The notes under the pieces: generated by a model
Databases searched by the model: none
What the model saw: the letters and a program-made list of their open reading frames with translations, nothing else
Told to the model about the DNA's origin: nothing
NCBI GenBank assembly: GCA_024743015.1
Contig: JANSXJ010000070.1
Location: 1 to 13,554, forward strand
From: Hyphomonas sp.
Lineage (GTDB): Bacteria; Pseudomonadota; Alphaproteobacteria; Caulobacterales; Hyphomonadaceae
Reading direction: 5' to 3'
DNA length: 13,554 nucleotides
Shown here: piece after piece, positions 1-6,869 of the stretch
Layout: each line of letters begins with the position of its first letter
Position numbering within the stretch: position 1 is the first letter of the stretch
Made by a program: the position numbers and the translations under genes

Positions 1-368
1 AAGCAAAATCCCGTCTCCTCCAGTTTGACTATGCCGGGGCCGAAGAAGCTTTCCGCGCATTTCTGGCCAGATTTGGCGATGATCCGCAGGCCGGCGAAGC
101 GCAATACTGGCTGGCGGAAGTCCTGTACCAGCAAGAAGCATATGCCGAATCGGGTGCCGCCTACACGGACATGATCCGGTCCTATCCCGACGATCCTCGC
201 GCGCCAGAAGCGCTGGCCAAACTCGCGCGTTCAATGCGGCTTGTGGGCGATACGGAACAGGCCTGCAATGCGCTCGACCTGCTGCCACAACGCTATCCGA
301 ACGCTTCTGGCGTCACGCGCAACCTGGCCGCCGGTGAGCGGGTTCGCTCCGGGTGCGAGAATAGCTAG
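1..368 (+). CDS. cpoB: Tol-Pal accessory protein CpoB/YbgF, C-terminal part (5' end outside window)
   Basis: The frame is open from base 3 to a TAG at 366-368, giving 121 visible residues; the start lies upstream of the window. The visible part is built of TPR-like helix pairs, with recognisable stretches AFRAFLARFGDDPQAGEAQY and AQYWLAEVLYQQEAY, followed by a third repeat (SYPDDPRAPEALAKLARSM). This is typical of the C-terminal TPR domain of CpoB/YbgF. In the known family the protein is periplasmic, interacts with TolA and coordinates peptidoglycan synthesis with outer-membrane constriction; the N-terminal signal peptide and coiled coil would be outside the window. The position directly before tilS (5-base gap) matches the common alphaproteobacterial order tolB-pal-ybgF-tilS and supports the call. 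The final residues (CENS) carry no recognisable motif. Confidence 0.88.
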   Translation, partial: AKSRLLQFDYAGAEEAFRAFLARFGDDPQAGEAQYWLAEVLYQQEAYAESGAAYTDMIRSYPDDPRAPEALAKLARSMRLVGDTEQACNALDLLPQRYPNASGVTRNLAAGERVRSGCENS

Positions 369-373
369 ATCTC

Positions 374-1525
374 GTGAAGCTCGGCGCTGACTTTGATGCG
401 CTGATCGCGCGATTCTCCCCAAACACAGACCAATCTTTGGCAATCGCGGTCTCGGGCGGCAGCGATTCGCTGGCTTTGCTGTCCCTGACAGATGCATGGG
501 CGGCGAAGCATCAACGGGCGCTCATCATATTCACAGTTGATCATCAGCTGCGCCCAGAGGCTAAATCCGAAGCGGCGTCTGTCGCGAGGCTGGCCTCAGA
601 GCTCGGTCACAAACATCAAACGCTCATTTGGGAGGACCCGAAAGCGTCCCAGAGTGCCGCTCGCGACGCGCGGTACCGTCTCATCTGCTCAGCGATGCAT
701 GACCACGGAGCGTCGTCTCTTCTGCTCGGTCACACACTGGATGATGTCGTCGAAACCGCGCTCATCCGGAGGCGGCGCGGCGTCCGGGAAACGAGCATTG
801 CGGGACCCGCATTGGCGTCTCCGGCACCGGTTTGGCCTGACGGACGCGGTATTTCCCTGCTCAGGCCCCTGATCAAGACATCCCGCCAGACGCTTCAGGC
901 ACATTTACGGCACCGAGAATGGGCCTGGGCGGACGATCCCTCAAATCACTCCAGCGCATTTGAACGCGTCAAAGTCCGGAAGTTTCTGGATCGCCATCCG
1001 CGACTAAAATCGCAAAGCATTCGCTTTGTCCGCGCGCTTCAGGACCAGCGATATCTTGATGATCTCGCGCTCGGGCGTGGGTTAGTGCAGGTTCGTGTGC
1101 ATCCTGACAGCTTGATCGAAATGAATGATCCGGATGCATCGCCGCGCGCCTTGTCTGTGCTGTGTCGGTGCGCCAGCGGGACCGCGTCAGAACCTCGTGC
1201 CAGCGCGATGCGTGAGCTGGTGGCCCGGCTTGATATCCCCGGAACGCGTCAAACGCTGGGAGGCGCATGGATTCAGAAGACAGCAAACGGGTTTCTGATC
1301 GGCCGCGACCCTGGGAGTGTTCCGAAGGCAAACACTGGCGACATATTTGACGGTCGTTTTGTCCGATCTGAAGGTGCCAGCTTACCTGACCCTTGCGATC
1401 AAGGCTTTCTGGTTCGGCACGCATCACCTTCATGCGGTGACTGGCGCGAGATTGTTTCTGAGCGACTGGCCCATATGGCGCTCTGCTATCAGACCCCGTC
1501 GCTCAACCCGGTCGAGACGGAATAG
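374..1525 (+). CDS. tilS: tRNA(Ile)-lysidine synthase TilS
   Basis: TilS uses ATP and lysine to convert the wobble cytidine of the CAU anticodon of minor tRNA-Ile to lysidine, an essential cytoplasmic modification. The 383-residue product has the N-type ATP pyrophosphatase P-loop SGGSDS (27-32), FTVDHQLRPEA (53-63), the metal/active-site stretch GHTLDDVVET (119-128) and WADDPSN...RVKVRKFL (185-205), all in family order. The start is GTG at 374, five bases after the cpoB stop; no better start is nearby, and translation is probably coupled to cpoB. Compared with my memory of the family consensus (GHxxDDQAET followed by RGxGxxGLxGM), the Gln is Val and the Gly-rich segment reads RRRRGVRETSIAG, so this is a diverged member. 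Length is somewhat shorter than E. coli TilS, with only a weak C-terminal domain visible. It converges on ccr with a 3-base gap. Confidence 0.9.
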   Translation: MKLGADFDALIARFSPNTDQSLAIAVSGGSDSLALLSLTDAWAAKHQRALIIFTVDHQLRPEAKSEAASVARLASELGHKHQTLIWEDPKASQSAARDARYRLICSAMHDHGASSLLLGHTLDDVVETALIRRRRGVRETSIAGPALASPAPVWPDGRGISLLRPLIKTSRQTLQAHLRHREWAWADDPSNHSSAFERVKVRKFLDRHPRLKSQSIRFVRALQDQRYLDDLALGRGLVQVRVHPDSLIEMNDPDASPRALSVLCRCASGTASEPRASAMRELVARLDIPGTRQTLGGAWIQKTANGFLIGRDPGSVPKANTGDIFDGRFVRSEGASLPDPCDQGFLVRHASPSCGDWREIVSERLAHMALCYQTPSLNPVETE

Positions 1526-1528
1526 CGT

Positions 1529-2809
1529 TTACGTCGCCAACGGCCCGACTTCGAGCACGTCCTCGACGGTCCGCAAGCCAGGCTTCGGACTGTTGACGAG
1601 CACGGCCATATTGCCCGGTGCGTGCTGATTATCGAGCATTTTCTCATGCGCTGCCGGAATGTCCGCCCAGGCGAACACTTCGGACATGCACGGATCGATG
1701 CGCCGGTCGATGACGAGCTGGTTGGCGGCCGAAGCCTGTTTCAGGTTCGCGAAGTGCGAGCCTTGCACGCGCTTCTGCCGCATCCACAGGAACCGGGCGT
1801 CCATCGTCAGATTGAAGCCCGTCGTCCCGGCGCAGATCACTACCATGCCGCCGCGTTTGACGACAAAGACCGAGACCGGGAAGGTCGATTCGCCGGGGTG
1901 TTCAAACACGATGTCGACATCCTTGCGGCCAGTAATCTCCCAGATCGCTTTTCCAAACTTGCGGCTTTCACGCATATAATCATTGAATTCGGGCCCATTG
2001 ACCGTTGGGAGCTGGCCCCAGCAGTTGAAATCCTTGCGATTGATGACACCCTTCGCGCCCATCGAGTAGACGAAATCCTTCTTGTCGTCAGAACCGACAA
2101 CGCCGATTGCGTGCGCCCCCGTGACCGCACAAAGCTGAACTCCGAAACTCCCCAGACCGCCAGATGCCCCCCAGACGAGGACATTATTTCCCGGCTTCAC
2201 AATGTGCGGTCGATGCCCGAACAGCATGCGATAGGCCGTTGCCAGGGTCAGCGTGTAGCAAGCGCTCTCTTCCCAGGTCAGATGTTTGGGGCGGGGCATG
2301 CATTGTCGCGCCTGAACCCGGCAGAATTGCGCGAATGACCCATCCGGCGTTTCATAGCCCCAGATACGCTGGCTCGGCGAGAACATCGGGTCGCCGCCAT
2401 TGCACTCCTCGTCATCCCCATCGTCCTGATTACAGTGGATCACCACTTCATCACCCGGCTTCACGCGGGTCACTTTACGGCCTACCGCCCAGACAATTCC
2501 AGACGCATCCGATCCGGCAATATGATACTCGGCTTTGTGTACATCAAAGGGCGATATGGGCTCGCCCAGCCCGGCCCAGATACCATTATAATTCACGCCC
2601 GCCGCCATCACGAAGACCAGCACTTCGTCGCTATCGATTTCCGGCACAGGGACTTGCTCAATCTGCATCGCCGTCGCTGGTCGTCCGTGCCGCTCGCGGC
2701 GTATCGCCCAGGCATGCATGAGCTTTGGAACATGAAATTCCGGCGGGATCTCTCCGATCGCGTAGAGATCTTTTTGTTCGCGGGATTTGGTCTTCGCGTC
2801 ACCTGCCAT
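1529..2809 (-). CDS. ccr: Crotonyl-CoA carboxylase/reductase
   Basis: This enzyme catalyses NADPH-dependent reductive carboxylation of crotonyl-CoA to (2S)-ethylmalonyl-CoA, the key step of the ethylmalonyl-CoA pathway. The 426-residue product is a medium-chain dehydrogenase/reductase: N-terminal catalytic part with NYNGIWAG (73-80), then the Rossmann dinucleotide loop GASGGLGSFG (214-223), and GSHFAN (350-355) whose His352 probably matches the CO2-site histidine of characterised CCRs. The stretch LTWEESACYTLTLATAYRML is near-identical, from memory, to alphaproteobacterial pathway CCRs rather than to secondary CCRs of polyketide clusters. I chose ATG 2809 because a GGAGG lies 5 bases upstream and the product then starts as family members do; the frame stays open to 2956 but that extension would run into the transaminase gene. 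ecm, encoding a downstream enzyme of the same pathway, lies about 2 kb away on the other strand. Confidence 0.96.
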   Translation of the reverse strand: MAGDAKTKSREQKDLYAIGEIPPEFHVPKLMHAWAIRRERHGRPATAMQIEQVPVPEIDSDEVLVFVMAAGVNYNGIWAGLGEPISPFDVHKAEYHIAGSDASGIVWAVGRKVTRVKPGDEVVIHCNQDDGDDEECNGGDPMFSPSQRIWGYETPDGSFAQFCRVQARQCMPRPKHLTWEESACYTLTLATAYRMLFGHRPHIVKPGNNVLVWGASGGLGSFGVQLCAVTGAHAIGVVGSDDKKDFVYSMGAKGVINRKDFNCWGQLPTVNGPEFNDYMRESRKFGKAIWEITGRKDVDIVFEHPGESTFPVSVFVVKRGGMVVICAGTTGFNLTMDARFLWMRQKRVQGSHFANLKQASAANQLVIDRRIDPCMSEVFAWADIPAAHEKMLDNQHAPGNMAVLVNSPKPGLRTVEDVLEVGPLAT

Positions 2810-2916
2810 TCTATCCTCCGTCGGCACTGCGCGCGGCGGCATAAGCGTCTTCACAGGCCTTACAATTCGCGCCAGACTGGACCACGACTTGGAGTGTGGC
2901 AAGGAATTTTTGTGCG
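2810..2916. promoter_or_regulatory. Divergent intergenic region between ccr and the transaminase gene
   Basis: These 107 bases separate two genes that diverge, so they should hold both promoters. I see no convincing -35/-10 pair on either strand; a weak minus-strand candidate is TTGTAA, 16 bases, TATGCC. The region contains GCATAAGCG (2839-2847), similar to GCATAAACG in the ecm upstream region. That promoters lie here is inferred from gene orientation only. Confidence 0.4.
2815..2819 (-). promoter_or_regulatory. Ribosome binding site of ccr (decides the start)
   Basis: The minus strand reads GGAGG with a 5-base spacer before ATG 2809. This near-perfect Shine-Dalgarno fixes the ccr start and argues against the longer in-frame extension up to 2956. 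Confidence 0.75.
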
Positions 2917-3828
2917 ATGCAACATGCCCCGTTTGGGACGCCCGGCGCCCAGCCAAAACCCCGTATCGGCACCTGGGTTTTTCTGAACGACGACTTTATT
3001 GCGGCGCAGGATGCGCGCGTATCGGTGAACGATCGCGGCTTTTTGTTCGCACACGCCGCCTATGAGGTTACCGCCGTTTATAATGGCAAGCTGATCGACT
3101 TCGACCATCACATGTTGCGGATGGAGCGGACACTTGCCGGGATTGAAATTCCGCAGCCTGCAGTCGATTTTGCGCACCTTCATGAGGAGATGATCGCCCG
3201 AAATGAGCTGCGCGAAGGTCTGGTCTATGTGCAGGTCACAGCGGGCGACCCGGGACCTCGCGACTATTATGGCCCGGAAGTATTCGAGCCGACGGTCTAT
3301 ATGTTTTCCACCCACAAGAGCCTCATCGGAGATGTGGCGCGAACGGGACTGACTGCAATCACTTATGAGGATACGCGGTGGCAACGCCGCGATCTCAAAA
3401 CCACGCAATTGCTGACGCAAACGCTCGCTTATCGTGCTGCTCGCCGCGCCGGGGCCGATACAGCCATCCTGCACGAAGCGGGAATGGTGACGGAAGCCGC
3501 ATCTGCGAACCTCTGGATCGTGACTGCAGACGGCAGGCTCGTCACCCGGGATTTGTCGTCCGCTCTCTTGCCAGGCATTACGCGCGGCCGACTGGTCGAT
3601 CTGCTCGGCTCTGACGGTCACCGGATTGAGGAACGCGCGTTTTCACTACAGGAGCTCGGCAGCGCGGTAGAGGCGTTCACCAGCTCTACGGGTGTGGTCA
3701 TCGCGCCTGTGCTCAGTATCGACGGAGTACCCGTCGGGTCGGGAGCGCCAGGACCGGTTACGCGCAAAGTCCAGGCGGCGTATTATCAATATATCGGCGC
3801 GGATATTTCCAAGCTGGACTGGCTATAG
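2917..3828 (+). CDS. dat: Class IV PLP aminotransferase, probably D-amino-acid (D-alanine) transaminase
   Basis: Fold-type IV transaminases include D-amino-acid transaminase (D-Ala plus 2-oxoglutarate to pyruvate plus D-Glu), branched-chain aminotransferase and aminodeoxychorismate lyase. The 303-residue product shows NDRGFLFAHAAYEV near the N-terminus, the PLP lysine in RRDLKTTQ (K161), VTEAASANLW with the cofactor-contacting Glu193, DGRLVTR and LLPGITR. The overall style (QVTAGDPGPRDYY at about 106-118) fits alphaproteobacterial D-amino-acid transaminases best. However, the usual TRG is TAG and the His of the PRxH carboxylate trap is Tyr117, so substrate specificity is open. I chose ATG 2917, with AAGGA 11 bases upstream, over GTG 2896, whose GGAG is only 1 base away. 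A role in peptidoglycan D-Glu/D-Ala supply is inference. The stop overlaps the tail of the convergent gene by 6 bases. Confidence 0.82.
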   Translation: MQHAPFGTPGAQPKPRIGTWVFLNDDFIAAQDARVSVNDRGFLFAHAAYEVTAVYNGKLIDFDHHMLRMERTLAGIEIPQPAVDFAHLHEEMIARNELREGLVYVQVTAGDPGPRDYYGPEVFEPTVYMFSTHKSLIGDVARTGLTAITYEDTRWQRRDLKTTQLLTQTLAYRAARRAGADTAILHEAGMVTEAASANLWIVTADGRLVTRDLSSALLPGITRGRLVDLLGSDGHRIEERAFSLQELGSAVEAFTSSTGVVIAPVLSIDGVPVGSGAPGPVTRKVQAAYYQYIGADISKLDWL

Positions 3829-4389
3829 ATCTTTTGGATCAGGCTCGGGATCGATCACTTCACCATCTACAGTGAAGGCGTCATCTTCAGCGTTATGTCC
3901 GTTTTGGGCCGCTTGCATTTGAGCCATCATTTCCTGCATCTGGCCCATCATTCCCGCCATCTGGCTCATTCCGATCCGCGCTGAAACCCAGGCGCACATG
4001 ACAGCCAGAATCGTCGGAACGATCAGGTAGACCGTATCGGAAACCATTAGCTGAGGCTCAAACTCCGTCGTCTTGAACACGGCCGCGATCCACGCTGCCA
4101 GGCCGAATGCAAGACCATACCCGACGAGCCCAATGGCGAACCGGCGACCGACGCCGCGGAAGATATTTGGGGGATTGGGTGGAGCGTCAGGTGACAGCAC
4201 GGATTGCAAATCGGTCACCGGCGACGGGCTCACCTTTCGGATAAGGATGGTCGTCAGAGTTGCGACAAGGGTGAGGAGGGGAATCAACAAGACGCTGCGG
4301 TTCATCACTCCCGCCACTATCGCTGCAACCAGGAATGAAATGGGCCCCGCCAGGCGGAGAAGGATCGGAACAAGAAACGAAGTGGGCAT
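3823..4389 (-). CDS. Unrecognised four-helix membrane protein with methionine-heptad cytoplasmic tail
   Basis: I do not recognise a family. The 188-residue product has four hydrophobic segments (about 4-28, 32-50, 84-104, 118-137). The TM2-TM3 loop is basic (RK at 51-52, RGVGRR at 78-83) and rich in Pro; by the positive-inside rule that loop and both termini would be cytoplasmic. After TM4 comes a helix with eight Met in 18 residues (141, 144, 147, 148, 151, 154, 155, 158); spacing 3-4-3-4-3 puts Met at every a and d position of a short coiled coil. It ends in an acidic tail (AEDD...EPDPKDL). ATG 4389 lacks a strong ribosome binding site. It lies 39 bases downstream of the SemiSWEET gene on the same strand, so the two may be co-transcribed. 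The stop overlaps the transaminase gene by 6 bases: the palindrome CTATAG supplies TAG to both. Function unknown. Confidence 0.78.
   Translation of the reverse strand: MPTSFLVPILLRLAGPISFLVAAIVAGVMNRSVLLIPLLTLVATLTTILIRKVSPSPVTDLQSVLSPDAPPNPPNIFRGVGRRFAIGLVGYGLAFGLAAWIAAVFKTTEFEPQLMVSDTVYLIVPTILAVMCAWVSARIGMSQMAGMMGQMQEMMAQMQAAQNGHNAEDDAFTVDGEVIDPEPDPKDL
3923..3964 (-). repeat. Two tandem 21-bp units encoding Met heptads
   Basis: Bases 3923-3943 and 3944-3964 match at 17 of 21 positions by direct comparison. Each unit is 7 codons, encoding QMxxMMx-type heptads inside the membrane protein gene at 3823-4389. A partial third unit (QMQA) follows in the protein. This suggests in-frame growth of the coiled coil by slippage or unequal exchange. 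Confidence 0.7.
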
Positions 4390-4428
4390 GAGAGGCTCGA
4401 TTTAGCAACGCGCCCACCGTTACCGCGC

Positions 4429-4713
4429 TTACACGATCGCTGGCAATCCACGCGGCCTGGATTTCACCACCGACCGAATTTTCAAGAGCAGGATAATTGT
4501 CGCAAACAGCAATGTGATCGCATTGGCCAATATGATGGGCAAGCTCGCTTGCAGGATGCCATAGATCAACCAACCCGCGACGCCGGTGGTGAACATGGCA
4601 TACATGGTCAGGGATATGCCGCTCGTCTGGCCGGAGCGCACAACCATCAGCGTTTGCGGCAAGAAGGAAAGCGTGGTGAGAATGGCTGCAACCAGTCCAA
4701 TAATGTCTACCAT
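4429..4713 (-). CDS. SemiSWEET / PQ-loop family small membrane transporter
   Basis: SemiSWEETs are about 90-residue, three-helix proteins that dimerise and let sugars pass the inner membrane by facilitated diffusion. The 94-residue product has the expected pattern: TM1 ending in the PQ motif (SFLPQTLMV, P19-Q20), the linker RSGQTSGISLTMY, TM2 with GWLIYG (W48) and TM3 with ILANAITLLF (N64). W48 and N64 correspond, from memory, to pocket Trp and Asn residues of studied SemiSWEETs. ATG 4713 is chosen because GGAG stands 9 bases upstream and the product then matches family length; a longer in-frame extension to 4803 would add a 30-residue charged leader untypical of the family. It diverges from ecm and precedes the Met-tail membrane protein by 39 bases. 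The substrate cannot be read from sequence. Confidence 0.85.
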   Translation of the reverse strand: MVDIIGLVAAILTTLSFLPQTLMVVRSGQTSGISLTMYAMFTTGVAGWLIYGILQASLPIILANAITLLFATIILLLKIRSVVKSRPRGLPAIV

Positions 4714-4852
4714 GTTGATGAACTCCAGATACCGCGCTCTTGTATCACAGGGCACGACTCTCAACTTCGCATAACCCACCAATACTATCATGCATAAACG
4801 CATGGGTTACCCTTCCCGTTGGAGACCCTTGCGAGGCGAGGCGTCTTAGATC
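4714..4852. promoter_or_regulatory. Divergent intergenic region between the SemiSWEET gene and ecm
   Basis: These 139 bases must hold promoters for ecm (rightward) and the SemiSWEET gene (leftward); that is inferred from gene orientation. The segment contains a 16-bp dyad (4789-4804) and a looser 7-bp inverted repeat, TAACCCA 4772-4778 with TGGGTTA 4803-4809. A 7-bp repeat in a region this size is expected by chance about every other time, so only the compact dyad is of note. No clear -35/-10 pair was found. Confidence 0.4.
4789..4804. promoter_or_regulatory. Candidate operator: dyad CATGC-N6-GCATG upstream of ecm
   Basis: CATGC, six bases (ATAAAC), then GCATG form a perfect 5+5 dyad with its right edge 48 bases before the ecm start. 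Size and position fit a repressor or activator site, but no binding protein is encoded in the window. Function is inference. Confidence 0.25.
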
Positions 4853-6868
4853 ATGTTGCGGCGCAATATGACTGTGGAGGACGCCTTGGCAGATACCGAA
4901 TACCAACATGAGCCGGACCGTCCGTGGATCTTTCGGACCTATGCAGGCCACTCCACGGCGCTGAAATCCAACGAGCTCTACCGGCGCAACCTTTCAAAAG
5001 GTCAGACCGGGCTATCCATCGCGTTCGATCTGCCCACGCAGACCGCGTATGATGCCGATCATATTCTCGCCCGCGGTGAAGTCGGGAAAGTTGGCGTACC
5101 CGTCGGGCATCTCGGCGACATGCGGGTTCTGTTCGACCAATTGCCGCTGGAAGAGATGAACACCTCGATGACCATTAACGCGCCGGCCGCCTGGCTGTTG
5201 TCGCTCTATGTGGCGCTGGCGGATGAACGCGGAGACGACCGCTCAAAGCTGCGCGGCACGACGCAAAACGACATCATCAAGGAATATCTCTCTCGTGGCA
5301 CCTATGTGTTCCCGCCGCAGCCCAGCATGCGCCTGATCAGTGACATGATCAGTTGGTGCTACACAGAAGTTCCCAAGTGGAATCCCATGAACGTGTGTTC
5401 CTATCACTTGCAGGAAGCAGGCGCGACGCCGGAGCAGGAACTCGCCTATGCACTGGCCACGGCGTGTGCGGTTCTGGATGCGGTGAAACAGGGCGGACAA
5501 GTGCCGGAAGAAGATTTCCCGACGGTGTTCGGACGCATTTCTTTCTTCGTCAATGCGGGTGTGCGCTTCGTCACAGAGCTTTGCAAAATGCGGGCATTTG
5601 TTGACCTCTGGGAGGAGATTGGCCGCGATCGCTATGGCGTGACCGATCCGAAAGCCCTACGGTTCCGCTATGGTGTCCAGGTCAACTCGCTCGGACTGAC
5701 CGAGCCTCAACCGGAGAATAATGTTTACCGCATTCTGATCGAGGCGCTGGCTGTCACATTGTCCAAGCGCGCCCGCTGCCGCGCCTTGCAATTACCAGCC
5801 TGGAATGAAGCGCTCGGCCTGCCGCGGCCATGGGATCAGCAATGGTCGCTTCGCATGCAGCAGATCCTCGCCTTCGAAACCGACCTGCTTGAATATGAAG
5901 ACTTGTTCGATGGCAGCCATGTGATCGAAAAGAAAACCAATGATCTGAGCGCGCAGGCTCGCGCCGAACTTGCGAAAATCGACAGTATGGGCGGCGCTGT
6001 GGATGCCGTGGGCTATATGAAAGAAAGCCTCGTCGGCGCGCATATTGACCGCGTACGCGGTATCGAGAGCGGTGACTTGAAAGTCATCGGCGTAAACGCC
6101 TTCACGCAAACCGAGGACAGCCCGCTCGGCGCGGGCAATGATGCGATCGAAACCGTCGATCCCATGGTCGAACGCCAGCAAGTAGAAGCCTTGCGCAAAT
6201 GGCGCGCAGAGCGGGATGCGGGGCGGGTTGAGGCTGCGCTCATCGCCCTCAAGGAGGCTGCTGCATCCGGCGCAAACATCATGGAACCGAGCATCGAAGC
6301 AGCCAAGGCAGGTGCGACATCCGGGGAATGGGGCGGCACCCTGCGCGAAGTGTTCGGAGAGTATCGCGGCCCAACCGGGGTCGCAGTTGTCATTGAAACC
6401 GGCGGCGATGAGGCGATTGAAGCGACGAAGACCAAAGTCAAAGCACTCTCGGAACGTCTGGGTCGTGATCTCACCTACGTTCTGGGCAAACCAGGTCTGG
6501 ACGGACACTCAAATGGTGCCGAACAGATTGCCGCGCGCGCCCGGGCCTGCGGCATGCAAGTGGTCTATGAAGGGATCCGGTTCACCCCGGCAGAAATCGT
6601 GGCCCAGGCAAAGGCAGCGGAGGCACATGTGATTGGCCTCTCCATTCTTTCCGGAAGCCACCTGGATCTGGTGCGAGAAACACTGGCCGAGATGCAGAAA
6701 GCCGGCCTCGATCAGACGCCATTGGTCGTCGGCGGCATCATTCCGTTCGAGGATGAGCAAGCGCTTCGCCAAATGGGCGTGCGGCGAGTCTACACGCCGA
6801 AAGACTTTCAGATCACGGGCATCATGGAAGATGTGGTCGACGTGGTTGAGGCGGCCTGGTTGGGCTAG
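4853..6868 (+). CDS. ecm: Ethylmalonyl-CoA mutase (B12-dependent)
   Basis: Adenosylcobalamin-dependent rearrangement of (2R)-ethylmalonyl-CoA to (2S)-methylsuccinyl-CoA in the ethylmalonyl-CoA pathway; also called MeaA. The 671-residue product has the mutase TIM-barrel domain (about 25-430), including FRTYAGHSTALKSNELYRRN, GLSIAFDLPTQTAYD and MTINAPAAWLLSLYV. After a linker comes a C-terminal B12-binding domain (about 540-671) with the lower-axial-ligand motif DGHSNG (550-555, His552), S-x-L (597-599) and GG (627-628). A single fused chain of this length, together with a nearby ccr, separates it from methylmalonyl-CoA mutase. ATG 4853 is used; ATG 4868 (MTVEDALAD) is an equally possible start, since neither has a strong ribosome binding site. 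It converges on the next gene with a 1-base gap. Confidence 0.94.
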   Translation: MLRRNMTVEDALADTEYQHEPDRPWIFRTYAGHSTALKSNELYRRNLSKGQTGLSIAFDLPTQTAYDADHILARGEVGKVGVPVGHLGDMRVLFDQLPLEEMNTSMTINAPAAWLLSLYVALADERGDDRSKLRGTTQNDIIKEYLSRGTYVFPPQPSMRLISDMISWCYTEVPKWNPMNVCSYHLQEAGATPEQELAYALATACAVLDAVKQGGQVPEEDFPTVFGRISFFVNAGVRFVTELCKMRAFVDLWEEIGRDRYGVTDPKALRFRYGVQVNSLGLTEPQPENNVYRILIEALAVTLSKRARCRALQLPAWNEALGLPRPWDQQWSLRMQQILAFETDLLEYEDLFDGSHVIEKKTNDLSAQARAELAKIDSMGGAVDAVGYMKESLVGAHIDRVRGIESGDLKVIGVNAFTQTEDSPLGAGNDAIETVDPMVERQQVEALRKWRAERDAGRVEAALIALKEAAASGANIMEPSIEAAKAGATSGEWGGTLREVFGEYRGPTGVAVVIETGGDEAIEATKTKVKALSERLGRDLTYVLGKPGLDGHSNGAEQIAARARACGMQVVYEGIRFTPAEIVAQAKAAEAHVIGLSILSGSHLDLVRETLAEMQKAGLDQTPLVVGGIIPFEDEQALRQMGVRRVYTPKDFQITGIMEDVVDVVEAAWLG

Positions 6869-6869
6869 A

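Noticed and set aside
1622..2338. Long open frame (238 codons) on the plus strand inside ccr
   Set aside because: It lies antisense to a certain, highly conserved gene, shows no recognisable domain and is Arg/His/Pro-rich as expected from a shadow of GC-rich coding DNA.
2810..2956. 49-residue N-terminal extension of Ccr
   Set aside because: The frame is open, but the strong GGAGG before ATG 2809 and normal family length favour the shorter form, and the extension would overlap the divergent gene.
2860..3621. 253-codon open frame antisense to the transaminase gene
   Set aside because: The opposite strand encodes clear class IV transaminase motifs; the antisense product has no domain and starts inside the coding region.
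4772..4809. 7-bp inverted repeat TAACCCA/TGGGTTA with 24-base loop as a terminator or operator
   Set aside because: No T-run follows, the loop is long, and a 7-bp match in 139 bases is expected by chance about half the time.
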